A stretch of DNA of 64,000 bases, from positions 21,851 through 85,850 of the forward strand of contig CASEYJ010000012.1 in the NCBI GenBank assembly GCA_949292175.1. The letters are read 5' to 3'. A program made the position numbers and the translations under genes. This document shows, in pieces, positions 1 to 8,105 of the stretch (position 1 is its first letter; the number at the start of each line of letters is the position of its first letter). Below the pieces are notes generated by a model. That model worked only from the letters and a program-made list of their open reading frames with translations, was not told the DNA's origin and did no database searches. The DNA is from an uncultured bacterium. GTDB taxonomy: Bacteria; Cyanobacteriota; Vampirovibrionia; Gastranaerophilales; Gastranaerophilaceae.

Positions 1-1708
1 CATCGATATGCCCCATTTCATGCCTGAATATAAATATGTTATCCGAAGAAGACACCATACCTAAATCAGTTCGAGCATAAGAACCCGTAGCTATATCATT
101 AAATTCAAGTTTTTTAAGCTTTTTACTAATAACTTGCAACTCATCTGCGGAACACTCTTTAAGCATCTTCTTTAATTTAGCTGAATTTTCAGGAGTATTA
201 CAAGAATCAACAAGTTCCCTCAAATTTATAATACAATCTGTTTTCCCATTTGAATCCAGAACTTTTATTTCATCAGCAGAATACTTTATGCTATATTTTT
301 GACCATTAATAATCGATTCCGCCTCATTTGCAGAAAGCATTTTATGCTTGATATTTCTTTTAGATAAGACTCTGCCATCCTTTGAAATATTCAACCGCGT
401 AGTCCAACTTCCATCAGGTAATTTTTTATATTTGGATTTAGTAATTGTACCATCTAATGAGTCAAAGTTTTTTGTAACAGTTAATATACCATTTTTTTCC
501 TTTACGTCAATGAGGGGCTTAACAGTACCATCAGGCATAACAGCTTTCCAATTATGAAGTCCAGGAACTTCTGAACTGGTCAACATTTCTGTCCGCAAAA
601 GTTTACCATCTGCATCTTTAATTTGGCGAGTTTCAGAAATAACAGATGTGTGTTTTTCCATTATCTCAGACCCTTTAGCTGGCAACCCACGAGATTCAAG
701 CACTACATCAAAATCTTTTCCAATAATTCTTGCCTGATTTTGCTTTCCTTGAACCGGTAAAATTCTATCCGTAGATACAAGCCTTGCATTATTATCAAAA
801 GTTTTAATCAAAACTTCTTTATCATTAGCCTTACTCCACTCCTGTAATCTAAACATTTTCGGATTATACGTGTCATTTTGAGCAAAAAGAACAACATTAC
901 CATTATGAGCTTTTCTTATCTCAGCAATAGTCTTTTGTACCTTACTTAGATTAATCCCTTCAGTTCTGGCTATTTCACATACAGAGACCCCATTTAAGCC
1001 ACTAGTCTCTGCTATTTGTATAAGACTGTCAAGATCAAGCCCTTTTGTATTTGCTATTTTTAGCATATCTTCCGCATTAAAAACATACTCGCCCTTGTGA
1101 CCAAACGGCCTCTGCGGCATTTTTATATTGATAAGCTTTCTAAGTTTAGTAAGATTTTCCTCCGGCATTTTCGATGAAATATATGCCAAATCATCAAATG
1201 TGAAACGTCTTAAATCAACATTCCCAATCTTTTGGATATAAAATTGATCTCCCTGAGTATACCTCATAAACTCCTTAAAGATCTTAAATCTATCTGGAGA
1301 AAGAGAATTTGCAAAAGCAAAAGCCCTATCAGGCATCTGAGCAAATTCTGCAACATCATTTAAATCAACATCACTGCGCTTTGCAAACTCCGCAATCTGT
1401 CGGCATCTATTTTCAGTATATAACCCTTTGTCTAAAACACAGAGCATACCTCTTGTATTTACGTTTTGAATTTCACGTCTTATCGCAGCTTCAGAAAACT
1501 TTGGAGTTTTTCCGTCAACCATAATTCCTTTAAGTGTATCAATGAGACGTTCTCTAGGATCCAATTTATATCGGCCGGCATTTGAACTCAATAACTCCTG
1601 CAAATATGGCGGCAGACTCTTTGGCTTAGTTATTGCACCCTCTAATACTATACTTTTTTTATCAGCACCTGCAAGCACTCTTTTTGCTAAAGTCCAGTTT
1701 ATTTTCAT
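1..1708 (-). CDS. Large uncharacterised protein with HExxH zinc-peptidase motif, C-terminus cut by window edge
   Basis: Reading the minus strand from ATG at 1708 gives 569 uninterrupted codons running off the left edge, so the gene is partial at its 3' end. A GGGGA ribosome-binding site lies about 12 bases before the ATG. The last visible residues are IFRHEMGHID, an HExxH (HEMGH) motif typical of zincin metallopeptidases; the downstream third zinc ligand would lie outside the window. The body (about residues 1-540) matches no domain I recognise; it is hydrophilic, has no signal peptide, and has a middle part rich in short beta-type segments (for example PDGTVKPLIDV, LPDGSWTTRLN). The function as a protease is inferred from the motif only. 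It could also be a toxin-like protein of the ATLF/zincin class. Confidence 0.7.
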   Translation of the reverse strand, partial: MKINWTLAKRVLAGADKKSIVLEGAITKPKSLPPYLQELLSSNAGRYKLDPRERLIDTLKGIMVDGKTPKFSEAAIRREIQNVNTRGMLCVLDKGLYTENRCRQIAEFAKRSDVDLNDVAEFAQMPDRAFAFANSLSPDRFKIFKEFMRYTQGDQFYIQKIGNVDLRRFTFDDLAYISSKMPEENLTKLRKLINIKMPQRPFGHKGEYVFNAEDMLKIANTKGLDLDSLIQIAETSGLNGVSVCEIARTEGINLSKVQKTIAEIRKAHNGNVVLFAQNDTYNPKMFRLQEWSKANDKEVLIKTFDNNARLVSTDRILPVQGKQNQARIIGKDFDVVLESRGLPAKGSEIMEKHTSVISETRQIKDADGKLLRTEMLTSSEVPGLHNWKAVMPDGTVKPLIDVKEKNGILTVTKNFDSLDGTITKSKYKKLPDGSWTTRLNISKDGRVLSKRNIKHKMLSANEAESIINGQKYSIKYSADEIKVLDSNGKTDCIINLRELVDSCNTPENSAKLKKMLKECSADELQVISKKLKKLEFNDIATGSYARTDLGMVSSSDNIFIFRHEMGHID

Positions 1709-1799
1709 AAACAATGTTCCCCGTTTAAAAAATTCCCCTATATGAATATAAAAACTTATTTATAAATACAATTGACTTGATATAAACAAATATTAACAT

Positions 1800-1829
1800 T
1801 TGTTTCAATTCATAGATTTTTTTTATAAT
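1800..1829 (+). promoter_or_regulatory. Putative promoter of the activase-related gene
   Basis: TTGTTT at 1800-1805 and TATAAT at 1824-1829 are separated by 18 bases in the divergent gap before the gene starting at 1888. The gap (1709-1887) is otherwise very AT-rich with no other clear element. Confidence 0.45.
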
Positions 1830-1887
1830 TTGAAGTATTATAAGGGTAGTAAAATGCAATTTACCTGACAGGGAGAAATATTTCAAA

Positions 1888-2964
1888 ATGCAAGCTAATA
1901 ATAATGAAATCGTTATAGGGATACCGAGAGCAATGAACTTTTATCACAATTACCCTTTTTATTACGGGTTCTTCACTGCGCTCGGAATAAAGATTGTTTT
2001 GTCTGATGTAACAACAAAACAGACAATGTCTAGCGGTTCAGCACTCGTTGTTACTGAAACCTGCCTACCAATTAAAGTTTATGTTGGACATATTCTGAAC
2101 CTTTTGGATAAAGGCGTTGACAAGATTTTCGTTCCATCAATTCAATCAATTGCACCAAAAATATACAATTGCTCTAAAATCAGAGGGCTCCCTGATTTAA
2201 TAAGAAACGTGGTAAAAAGACCATTCACTCTTATAGATGCAACATTAGATAAATCAGAAAAAAATCAAGGTTTATATGAATTTTTAAAACAAGCCGTAGC
2301 TCCTTTCGGCATTACAGATGAAGCAAAAATTAAAGAAGCTTCAAAAGCCGGTTGGAGAACTTATAACAATTTCCACATTATGTCAAAATCAGGAATGAGT
2401 TATAAAAAAGCTATGAATTATGCTCTTCAAGGCAAAGTTTTCATTGAGAATGATACAAAAGAAGCTCCTATTTCAATTGCGTTAGTATCTCACGGTTACA
2501 ATATCTACGACGAAAGAACTTCTATGAAAATCATAGATAAACTTGAAGCTATGGATGTAAGAGTATATACATCTCTACAACTATCAAATGAACAAACAAT
2601 GGAAGGTATCAATGCTTTAGGCGAAAAATTATACTGGGCAAATGAGTTCGAAATGACAGGAACAGCCGGTCATTATCTAAAAGATAATAAAATAGACGGT
2701 ATAATTGCACTTAACGCATTTGGTTGCGGCCCTGACTCATTAATGATTGAAAGAATTGTTAGAAAGGCTAAACAATTTAACAAGCCAATTTTACACTTAA
2801 CAATTGATGAGCAAACAGGCGAAGCTGGTTTTATCACAAGGCTTGAGGCATTTGTAGATATGTTGTTCAGAAAGAAACGCGCAACTATCATTAATAAAAT
2901 AGATTTAAACCAATCCTCACAATATATTCCAAACACAAACTTTATTGAAACAAGATCTAAATAA
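1888..2964 (+). CDS. Acyl-CoA dehydratase activase-related protein (DUF2229 / COG3580 type)
   Basis: A 358-residue protein opening with IGIPRAMNFYHNYPFYYGFF, the hallmark N-terminus of the DUF2229 family linked to 2-hydroxyacyl-CoA dehydratase activases and BcrC/BadD/HgdB-like proteins. Conserved cysteines are visible in TETCLPIKVYVGH, NCSKIRGLPDL and FGCGPDS, likely iron-sulfur ligands. Many family members are fused to an ASKHA-type activase ATPase; here the module stands alone and no ATPase partner is visible nearby. Start supported by GGGAG about 10 bases upstream. A bidirectional terminator follows. The substrate is unknown. The family role (ATP-driven electron activation of a dehydratase or related enzyme) is known for relatives and only inferred here. 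Confidence 0.8.
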   Translation: MQANNNEIVIGIPRAMNFYHNYPFYYGFFTALGIKIVLSDVTTKQTMSSGSALVVTETCLPIKVYVGHILNLLDKGVDKIFVPSIQSIAPKIYNCSKIRGLPDLIRNVVKRPFTLIDATLDKSEKNQGLYEFLKQAVAPFGITDEAKIKEASKAGWRTYNNFHIMSKSGMSYKKAMNYALQGKVFIENDTKEAPISIALVSHGYNIYDERTSMKIIDKLEAMDVRVYTSLQLSNEQTMEGINALGEKLYWANEFEMTGTAGHYLKDNKIDGIIALNAFGCGPDSLMIERIVRKAKQFNKPILHLTIDEQTGEAGFITRLEAFVDMLFRKKRATIINKIDLNQSSQYIPNTNFIETRSK

Positions 2965-2974
2965 ATAAACTAAC

Positions 2975-3007
2975 AAAAAAAGGAACTGAAAAATCAGTTC
3001 CTTTTTT
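2975..3007. terminator. Bidirectional intrinsic terminator
   Basis: Stem AAGGAACTGA / TCAGTTCCTT with an AAAA-type loop, flanked by A-run and T-run, between convergent genes (activase-related protein and rpsU). It can end transcription from both sides. Confidence 0.85.
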
Positions 3008-3026
3008 AATATAAGAATTTATAATC

Positions 3027-3200
3027 TTACACTTTTCTCTTACGAGCAGCTTCAGATTTACGTTTTCTTTTAACGCTTGGCTTTTCATATCTTTCGCGTT
3101 TTTTAACTTCAGAAAGAATACCAGCCTTTTGTATTTTCTTTTTGAAACGTCTTAAAGCTACTTCGATACTTTCGTTTTCGCCAACTTTAACTTCTGCCAT
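3027..3200 (-). CDS. rpsU: 30S ribosomal protein S21
   Basis: A 57-residue very basic protein beginning [20 protein letters not shown] and ending in an Arg/Lys-rich tail ([14 protein letters not shown]), the classic bS21 form. bS21 sits on the 30S platform near the 3' end of 16S rRNA and helps mRNA engagement. AAAGGTGG is placed seven bases before the ATG. It appears to be monocistronic, with the bidirectional terminator directly downstream. Length is normal for the family. Confidence 0.95.
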   Translation of the reverse strand: MAEVKVGENESIEVALRRFKKKIQKAGILSEVKKRERYEKPSVKRKRKSEAARKRKV

Positions 3201-3305
3201 TTATATTTCACCACCTTTGTAGTCTTGTATTTGTCTCAGTGTTAATATTTTAACCTAAAACAAAATTTTTTTCAAGGTAGCTTAACATAAACTTATAAAA
3301 CGACA

Positions 3306-3455
3306 CTATTCTTTCATGCAGAAAAACTCTTCATCAATAACAACACATTCTAGTACATTCTCAAAAAACTGCTCCAACGCCATATCAATTGAATTACTCT
3401 CCATCTCAGTCCGGCCCTCCATTAATTGTAAATCTATCCCGCTATTGTTCTTCAT
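3306..3455 (-). CDS. Small hypothetical protein, 49 residues
   Basis: A short open frame with an AGGAG ribosome-binding site six bases before its ATG at 3455. The product is acidic, begins MKNNSGIDLQLMEGRTEMES and has an amphipathic helix with aromatic residues (MALEQFFENVLECVV). No family recognised and no signal peptide. It lies alone between rpsU and the uridine kinase gene. The good ribosome-binding site is the main support; whether it is expressed is uncertain. Confidence 0.45.
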   Translation of the reverse strand: MKNNSGIDLQLMEGRTEMESNSIDMALEQFFENVLECVVIDEEFFCMKE

Positions 3456-3610
3456 ATCTAACTCCTGTTAGTATCAACAATTTAGCTTACGGATATTCAG
3501 GGAATAAACTTTAATATTTTAATAAATTTGTTACAAAATTTAGCATAATGAGAAAATAATTTTACTTTAAAGTACAATATAAGAAAAGCTGGTTATAGGA
3601 AGAAGATTAC

Positions 3611-4447
3611 ATGAGTACAAGTTTTCATTTAACAAGTTATGACTATTATTCAAGCAGAAATGATATGGAAATCATTTCCAATATTGTTGATGCGCTGAAA
3701 AAAATATTAGAAGAAGATAAAAAACAAGCACAGCCATTGTTTTTGAAAACATCAGATAATCTGATTCTTAATATTGCACGCATGGTTGTTCAAGAAAAGA
3801 AAAAAACTTTCTTGATCGGTATTACAGGCGAAAGTGCCTCCGGGAAGACTGTTTTTGTGGACAACACTATCAAAGCTTGTGTAAAAAGCAAAGAAGAAGG
3901 AATTTACACAGTTATACGCTGTGATGATTATTACAAAGATACATCAAAAGAACTTAAAGAAGCTGGTAGCTACGAAGAGCTATTCAAAACAGGTTTTAGT
4001 TTTGACACTCCTGATGTAATTGACCTTGAACTAATGAAAGAACATTTAATTCAATTAAAACAAGGTAAAACTATCACATCACCAAAATACGATTTTGTAA
4101 CCTGTGAATCTCATAAAGACGGAGATATAAAAAAGCCTGCAAAAGTAGTTCTAACAGAAGGTTTATACGTATTAAACGAAGGCGTTAGAGACATAATGGA
4201 CGTGAAAGTCTACGTTTATACACCTCTTGAAGTTATCAAAGAACGTTGGTACACAAGAGCAGAAAGTCGAGGCAAAACTGGTGCCGCAGCAGATTTACAA
4301 TTCCAAGATGTAAACAAGACAGCTCAAAAATATATTCGTCCAACATATCAAATTGCAGATGCTGTAATTAACGGAATGGTTTCACAAGAATATATACAAG
4401 AAATCACAGATAATATTTTCAACGCACTAAAAAATATTGATTACTAA
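3611..4447 (+). CDS. udk: Uridine kinase family protein
   Basis: A 278-residue P-loop kinase of the uridine kinase/phosphoribulokinase family. Walker A GESASGKT is at residues 73-80, and the substrate/metal segment RCDDYYKD at about 103-110. Later parts (ITSPKYDF, VVLTEGLYVL) also fit uridine kinase. The expected reaction is phosphorylation of uridine or cytidine in pyrimidine salvage. The protein is about 65 residues longer than typical Udk, through an N-terminal helical extension with no recognised domain. Window neighbours cdd, tdk and deoC support a salvage context, though none is adjacent. A phosphoribulokinase-like paralogue with another substrate cannot be excluded. Confidence 0.82.
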   Translation: MSTSFHLTSYDYYSSRNDMEIISNIVDALKKILEEDKKQAQPLFLKTSDNLILNIARMVVQEKKKTFLIGITGESASGKTVFVDNTIKACVKSKEEGIYTVIRCDDYYKDTSKELKEAGSYEELFKTGFSFDTPDVIDLELMKEHLIQLKQGKTITSPKYDFVTCESHKDGDIKKPAKVVLTEGLYVLNEGVRDIMDVKVYVYTPLEVIKERWYTRAESRGKTGAAADLQFQDVNKTAQKYIRPTYQIADAVINGMVSQEYIQEITDNIFNALKNIDY

Positions 4448-4449
4448 TA

Positions 4450-4487
4450 AAAAGAAGTCGGGGCATTAATACCGGCTTCTTTTTTTA
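4450..4487. terminator. Bidirectional intrinsic terminator
   Basis: AGAAGTCGG pairs with CCGGCTTCT (one G-T pair) across a 10-base loop, with A-run upstream and T6 downstream. It lies between the convergent uridine kinase gene and the small secreted-protein gene. Confidence 0.85.
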
Positions 4488-4494
4488 CGTACCA

Positions 4495-4782
4495 CTAATA
4501 TCTTATTCTACACCCACAATCAGGAATTTCTTCTACAAATGCTTTTTGACAAGTCGGACACTGCATAGGTTCAACTTTTGCACACTTATTACATTTTTCT
4601 ATTCTTTTACAAGGATTACAGTTTTTAAACCCGGTAAAAGGATTCATACTAAAAGTTGTATAATTTGGTCCAATTCCCATATAAGGTAGTGGATTCAAAT
4701 CTTGCACAGTCCACGCAAAAGCACCTTGTGCCGGAATTGCCAATAAGGATACAATCCCTAAATACATTAAAAATTTTTTCAT
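4495..4782 (-). CDS. Small secreted cysteine-rich protein
   Basis: A 95-residue protein with a clear signal peptide (MKKFLMYLGIVSLLAIPAQG, likely cleavage after AFA at about residue 23). The mature part ends in a cysteine cluster: CNPC, KCNKC, QCPTC and CGC within about 40 residues, ten cysteines in all. The paired CxxC spacing suggests metal binding or structural disulfides in the periplasm or at the surface. No family recognised. It stands alone, with AAGGAG ahead of the ATG and the shared terminator after it. Confidence 0.75.
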   Translation of the reverse strand: MKKFLMYLGIVSLLAIPAQGAFAWTVQDLNPLPYMGIGPNYTTFSMNPFTGFKNCNPCKRIEKCNKCAKVEPMQCPTCQKAFVEEIPDCGCRIRY

Positions 4783-4962
4783 ACATATTCTCCTTAATTC
4801 TACGAGTCATTTTCAGCTCCAATATTAGTTTAAAATTTTTAAGCAAAACTACTATACCTAAATGGTTAAGTCTCATTCATAAAAAGATTTAGCCCTTTAA
4901 GAGAATATTTGTTTATGCTAAAATCAAACAGGAAGAAACGTAAATAGCAAGGAAGTTTAAAA

Positions 4963-6291
4963 ATGCCAAAAGTATATATTGAAACTATGGGATGCCAGAT
5001 GAATAAATCAGATACCGAAAGAATGTTAGGTATGCTTTCTCATCTTGGATATGATGAAACAACTGAGCCAAAAGAAGCAGATTTACTTATGGTAAACACC
5101 TGTTCAATCCGCCAGTTAAGTGAAGATAAAGCATTTAGCTTAATTGGAACTTGGGGCAAATGGAAAAAAGAAAATCGCCCTCATATTAAAATTGGTTTTT
5201 GCGGATGTGTAGCGCAACAAAAAGCTGAAAACACATTCAAACGAGCTCACTACGTAGACTTTGTATTGGGCACACATAAAATTTACTCTCTTCCAGAAAT
5301 AATAAAAAGAATTAACAATGGAGAAAGAGTTTGCGAATGTACAGAAACAAATGCAACAGAAGATGAAAAGGCAAAAGACTACGAAATTAATCGAGTAAAA
5401 TCTGTAAATGCCTGGATTCCAATTACAGAAGGCTGCAATAACTTCTGCACATATTGTATTGTTCCTTATACAAGAGGCAGAGAACGCTCAAGAGCTCCGG
5501 AGATTATCATAAAGGAAGCAAAAGATGCACTCTCTCAAGGCTTTAAAGAAATAACTCTCCTTGGACAAAATGTCGACAGCTATGGCAAAGATTTCAAAGA
5601 TAAAAATTACAGACTTGCAGATTTGCTAAAGGAATTAAACGCTATTGAAGGCAAATTCCGTATAAGATTTGTAACTTCATACCCAACTGACATTACAGAC
5701 GAATTAATCGAAACTGCAAAAGAATTAGATAAAGTTTGTGAGTATTTCCACATTCCAATGCAGTCCGGAAACTCTGAAGTTCTAAAGAAAATGAACAGAA
5801 GATATGACAGAGAAACTTACGGAAAAATAGTTGCAAAAGTTCGTGAAATGGTTCCTGACGTGACCATTACAAGCGACTTTATTGCAGGCTTTCCTGGAGA
5901 AACAGAAGAACAATTTAATGATACACTCACTGCTATTGACGAATTCGAATTGGATTATTCAAACACAGCCGCATACTCACCTAGAGAAAAAACTGTTGCG
6001 GCAAAATGGGTGGATAAATACATTCCAGAAGATGTAAAAACAGAACGCCTTGCAAGACTAAATGAACAAGTTCGCACAAACAGCCTACGCTCAAATAAAA
6101 AATATGTAGGACGCGAAATGGAAGTTTTGATAGAAAGTTTTGAAAACCATAAAGGTAAAAACATCATAACCGGTAGAACAAGAAACAATAAAATTGTTCA
6201 TATTCCTTGTGACACAGACCGTACAGGCGAATTTATAAACGTAAAAATTACAGGATGTAAAACCTGGTACCTGAACGGAGAAATAATTTAG
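4963..6291 (+). CDS. miaB: tRNA-2-methylthio-N6-dimethylallyladenosine synthase MiaB
   Basis: A 442-residue methylthiotransferase with all three domains. The N-terminal MTTase domain carries three cluster cysteines (ETMGCQMN, NTCSIR, GFCGCV). The radical SAM domain has CNNFCTYC, binding the second [4Fe-4S] cluster, followed by the MiaB signature PYTRGRERSR. A C-terminal TRAM domain binds tRNA. It converts i6A37 to ms2i6A37 in tRNAs reading U-starting codons. Full family length. AGGAAG precedes the start, and an intrinsic terminator follows within 10 bases. Confidence 0.95.
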   Translation: MPKVYIETMGCQMNKSDTERMLGMLSHLGYDETTEPKEADLLMVNTCSIRQLSEDKAFSLIGTWGKWKKENRPHIKIGFCGCVAQQKAENTFKRAHYVDFVLGTHKIYSLPEIIKRINNGERVCECTETNATEDEKAKDYEINRVKSVNAWIPITEGCNNFCTYCIVPYTRGRERSRAPEIIIKEAKDALSQGFKEITLLGQNVDSYGKDFKDKNYRLADLLKELNAIEGKFRIRFVTSYPTDITDELIETAKELDKVCEYFHIPMQSGNSEVLKKMNRRYDRETYGKIVAKVREMVPDVTITSDFIAGFPGETEEQFNDTLTAIDEFELDYSNTAAYSPREKTVAAKWVDKYIPEDVKTERLARLNEQVRTNSLRSNKKYVGREMEVLIESFENHKGKNIITGRTRNNKIVHIPCDTDRTGEFINVKITGCKTWYLNGEII

Positions 6292-6299
6292 ACAAAATA

Positions 6300-6328
6300 A
6301 AAAGCCCCGGATTCGGGGCTTAATTTTG
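6300..6328 (+). terminator. Intrinsic terminator of miaB
   Basis: AAGCCCCG / CGGGGCTT stem with a GATT loop, followed by TAATTTTGTTTT. Confidence 0.85.
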
Positions 6329-6329
6329 T

Positions 6330-6491
6330 TTTAGGAAGGTAGGAATAGGAATAATGTTTTCTCTCTCTTTTTAAACGGATTTATACTCTCTCTCGTGTTT
6401 ATTTAATGTTTTTCTCTCTGTGTATATATAAAGTATATACTCAAACTCGAATTTCAGAGTTTATATTTTTTGTTACATTTGTTTACATAAC
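6330..6491. other. Non-coding gap with three CT tracts
   Basis: A 160-base gap between two convergent terminators. It has a purine-rich stretch (AGGAAGGTAGGAATAGGAA, about 6333-6351), then CTCTCTC tracts at 6361, 6386 and 6414, spaced 25-28 bases. No open frame of note. The AGGAAGG could pair with the terminator arm at 6499. A small RNA is possible but no promoter is clear. Confidence 0.35.
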
Positions 6492-6525
6492 AAAAGAACC
6501 TTCCTAAAAGGAAGGTTCTTTTAAA
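6492..6525. terminator. Terminator of pyk (usable from both sides)
   Basis: AAAAGAACCTTCC / GGAAGGTTCTTTT stem with a TAAAA-type loop; T-run on both strands. Confidence 0.85.
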
Positions 6526-6541
6526 GTAATTTAACCTATTA

Positions 6542-7984
6542 CTATTTTCTACGAGAACCAATTTGGTGAATTTTAATAAAGTTAGTACCACCAACAAGAA
6601 GTTCAGGTAGAGAACCGGTAATAATAACTGTATCGCCTTGCTTGATATCCCAATGTTTCAAAATGAATTGGTCAAGTAAATCCAAGCTATGTTCATCAAT
6701 AGCACCGTTGTAAGCCATAGGATATGGGAACACACCTCTATAAAGCTTAATATCACGGCAAATACATTTACTTGGACAGCAAGCAATAATTGGAACTGAC
6801 AATCTAGCTTCAGAAATAAATCTAGCAGTGAAACCAGAACCTGTCATTGCGATTACAGCTTTAACATCCATTTTCTTAGACATATCAGCAATAGACATAC
6901 CAATAGCCATAGCTTGACTATCTTTTTCTTCTTCAATCATCTTTCTAGGGAACTTGTTACGTCTCATGAAAGAAGATTCTTCAACAGTATCCGCAACCTT
7001 TTTCATCATTTGAACAGCTTGCAATGGATAAGCTCCGGCAGCAGTTTCACCTGACAACATAATTGCATCAGTACCGTCAAGAATAGCATTAGCAACGTCA
7101 GAAGTTTCAGCACGTGTAGGAATAGGATTTTCAATCATACTTTCCAACATCTGAGTTGCAACGATAACAACTTTACGTTTTACGTTTGCTTTTCTGATAA
7201 TAGTCTTTTGTACAATAGGCACTTTCTCTGTTGAGATTTCGATACCCAAGTCGCCTCTAGCAACCATGATACCATCTGAAACATCAATAATTGCATCAAT
7301 GTTGTTAACAGCTTGAGGTTTTTCAATCTTAGAAATAATTTTAGCTGTAAAGTTGCCATGACTAGCCAATAATTGACGAAGTTCAACAACATCGCTAGCT
7401 TCTCTTACAAAAGAAAGACCAAAATAGTCAATATCTTCTTTAGCAGCCCACTCAACGAATTTCTTATCACGTTCAGTCAAAACTGCAAGACTACCTTGAG
7501 TACCAGGAATGTTAATACCTTTTCTTGGCTTCAACAAACCATCAGCCAAAACCTTAGCGTAAACTACTTGGTTTTCAGATTTTTGAACGATTAATTGAAT
7601 CTTACCATCATCGATCATAATCATTTCGCCAGGAGTAACGTCGTCTGCAATACCTTTATAGTCAACAGGAATGATATCTCCATCCATTTCTGCCATATGT
7701 TTGAACTTAAGGATTTGATCTTTCTTAATTTCGATAGGTTCTTTTATCTGACCTACTCTAATTTTAGGACCTTGTAAATCCAAAAGAACAGGAATCAATG
7801 TATTTTCTTCTTTTTCAATTTCACGAATAATATCAAGATTTTTCTTGTGAAATTCGATATCACCGTGAGAAGAATTCATCCTGAACATGGTAACACCAGC
7901 TTTAAAAAGGTCATGGATAATTTCCTTTGTATTACTTGCTGGTCCAAGTGTAGCCACTATTTTCGTCATCGTGTAATTGTCCAT
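6542..7984 (-). CDS. pyk: Pyruvate kinase
   Basis: A 480-residue pyruvate kinase transferring phosphate from phosphoenolpyruvate to ADP, the last glycolytic step. The TIM barrel begins TKIVATLGPAS; motifs include MFRMNSSHG, LLDLQGPKIRVG, the metal-site signature MVARGDLGIEI and the region IVATQMLESM. The B domain is inserted at about residues 75-170 and the C-terminal allosteric domain is complete. No extra PEP-utiliser C-terminal domain is present. A single-gene unit with GGAG ahead of the ATG and a strong terminator. Confidence 0.96.
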   Translation of the reverse strand: MDNYTMTKIVATLGPASNTKEIIHDLFKAGVTMFRMNSSHGDIEFHKKNLDIIREIEKEENTLIPVLLDLQGPKIRVGQIKEPIEIKKDQILKFKHMAEMDGDIIPVDYKGIADDVTPGEMIMIDDGKIQLIVQKSENQVVYAKVLADGLLKPRKGINIPGTQGSLAVLTERDKKFVEWAAKEDIDYFGLSFVREASDVVELRQLLASHGNFTAKIISKIEKPQAVNNIDAIIDVSDGIMVARGDLGIEISTEKVPIVQKTIIRKANVKRKVVIVATQMLESMIENPIPTRAETSDVANAILDGTDAIMLSGETAAGAYPLQAVQMMKKVADTVEESSFMRRNKFPRKMIEEEKDSQAMAIGMSIADMSKKMDVKAVIAMTGSGFTARFISEARLSVPIIACCPSKCICRDIKLYRGVFPYPMAYNGAIDEHSLDLLDQFILKHWDIKQGDTVIITGSLPELLVGGTNFIKIHQIGSRRK

Positions 7985-8025
7985 TTTTATCTCCTTACTT
8001 CCTATCTTTAGAAAATTTTTATGAC

Positions 8026-8054
8026 TTTACAAATGTTCTTTTATAATATATACT
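8026..8054 (+). promoter_or_regulatory. Promoter of the SLH-domain protein gene
   Basis: TTTACA (8026-8031), 17-base spacer, TATACT (8049-8054), giving a leader of roughly 45 bases that contains GAGGAAG before the ATG at 8106. Near-consensus sigma-70 type. Confidence 0.65.
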
Positions 8055-8105
8055 ACAAACAGAAAATGTTTACTAGTTGTAATAGTAAAAAATGAGGAAG
8101 TAGAA

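Noticed and set aside
348..1745. Three plus-strand open frames of 67-71 codons
   Set aside because: They lie opposite a continuous 569-codon minus-strand frame with good start context and are shadows of it.
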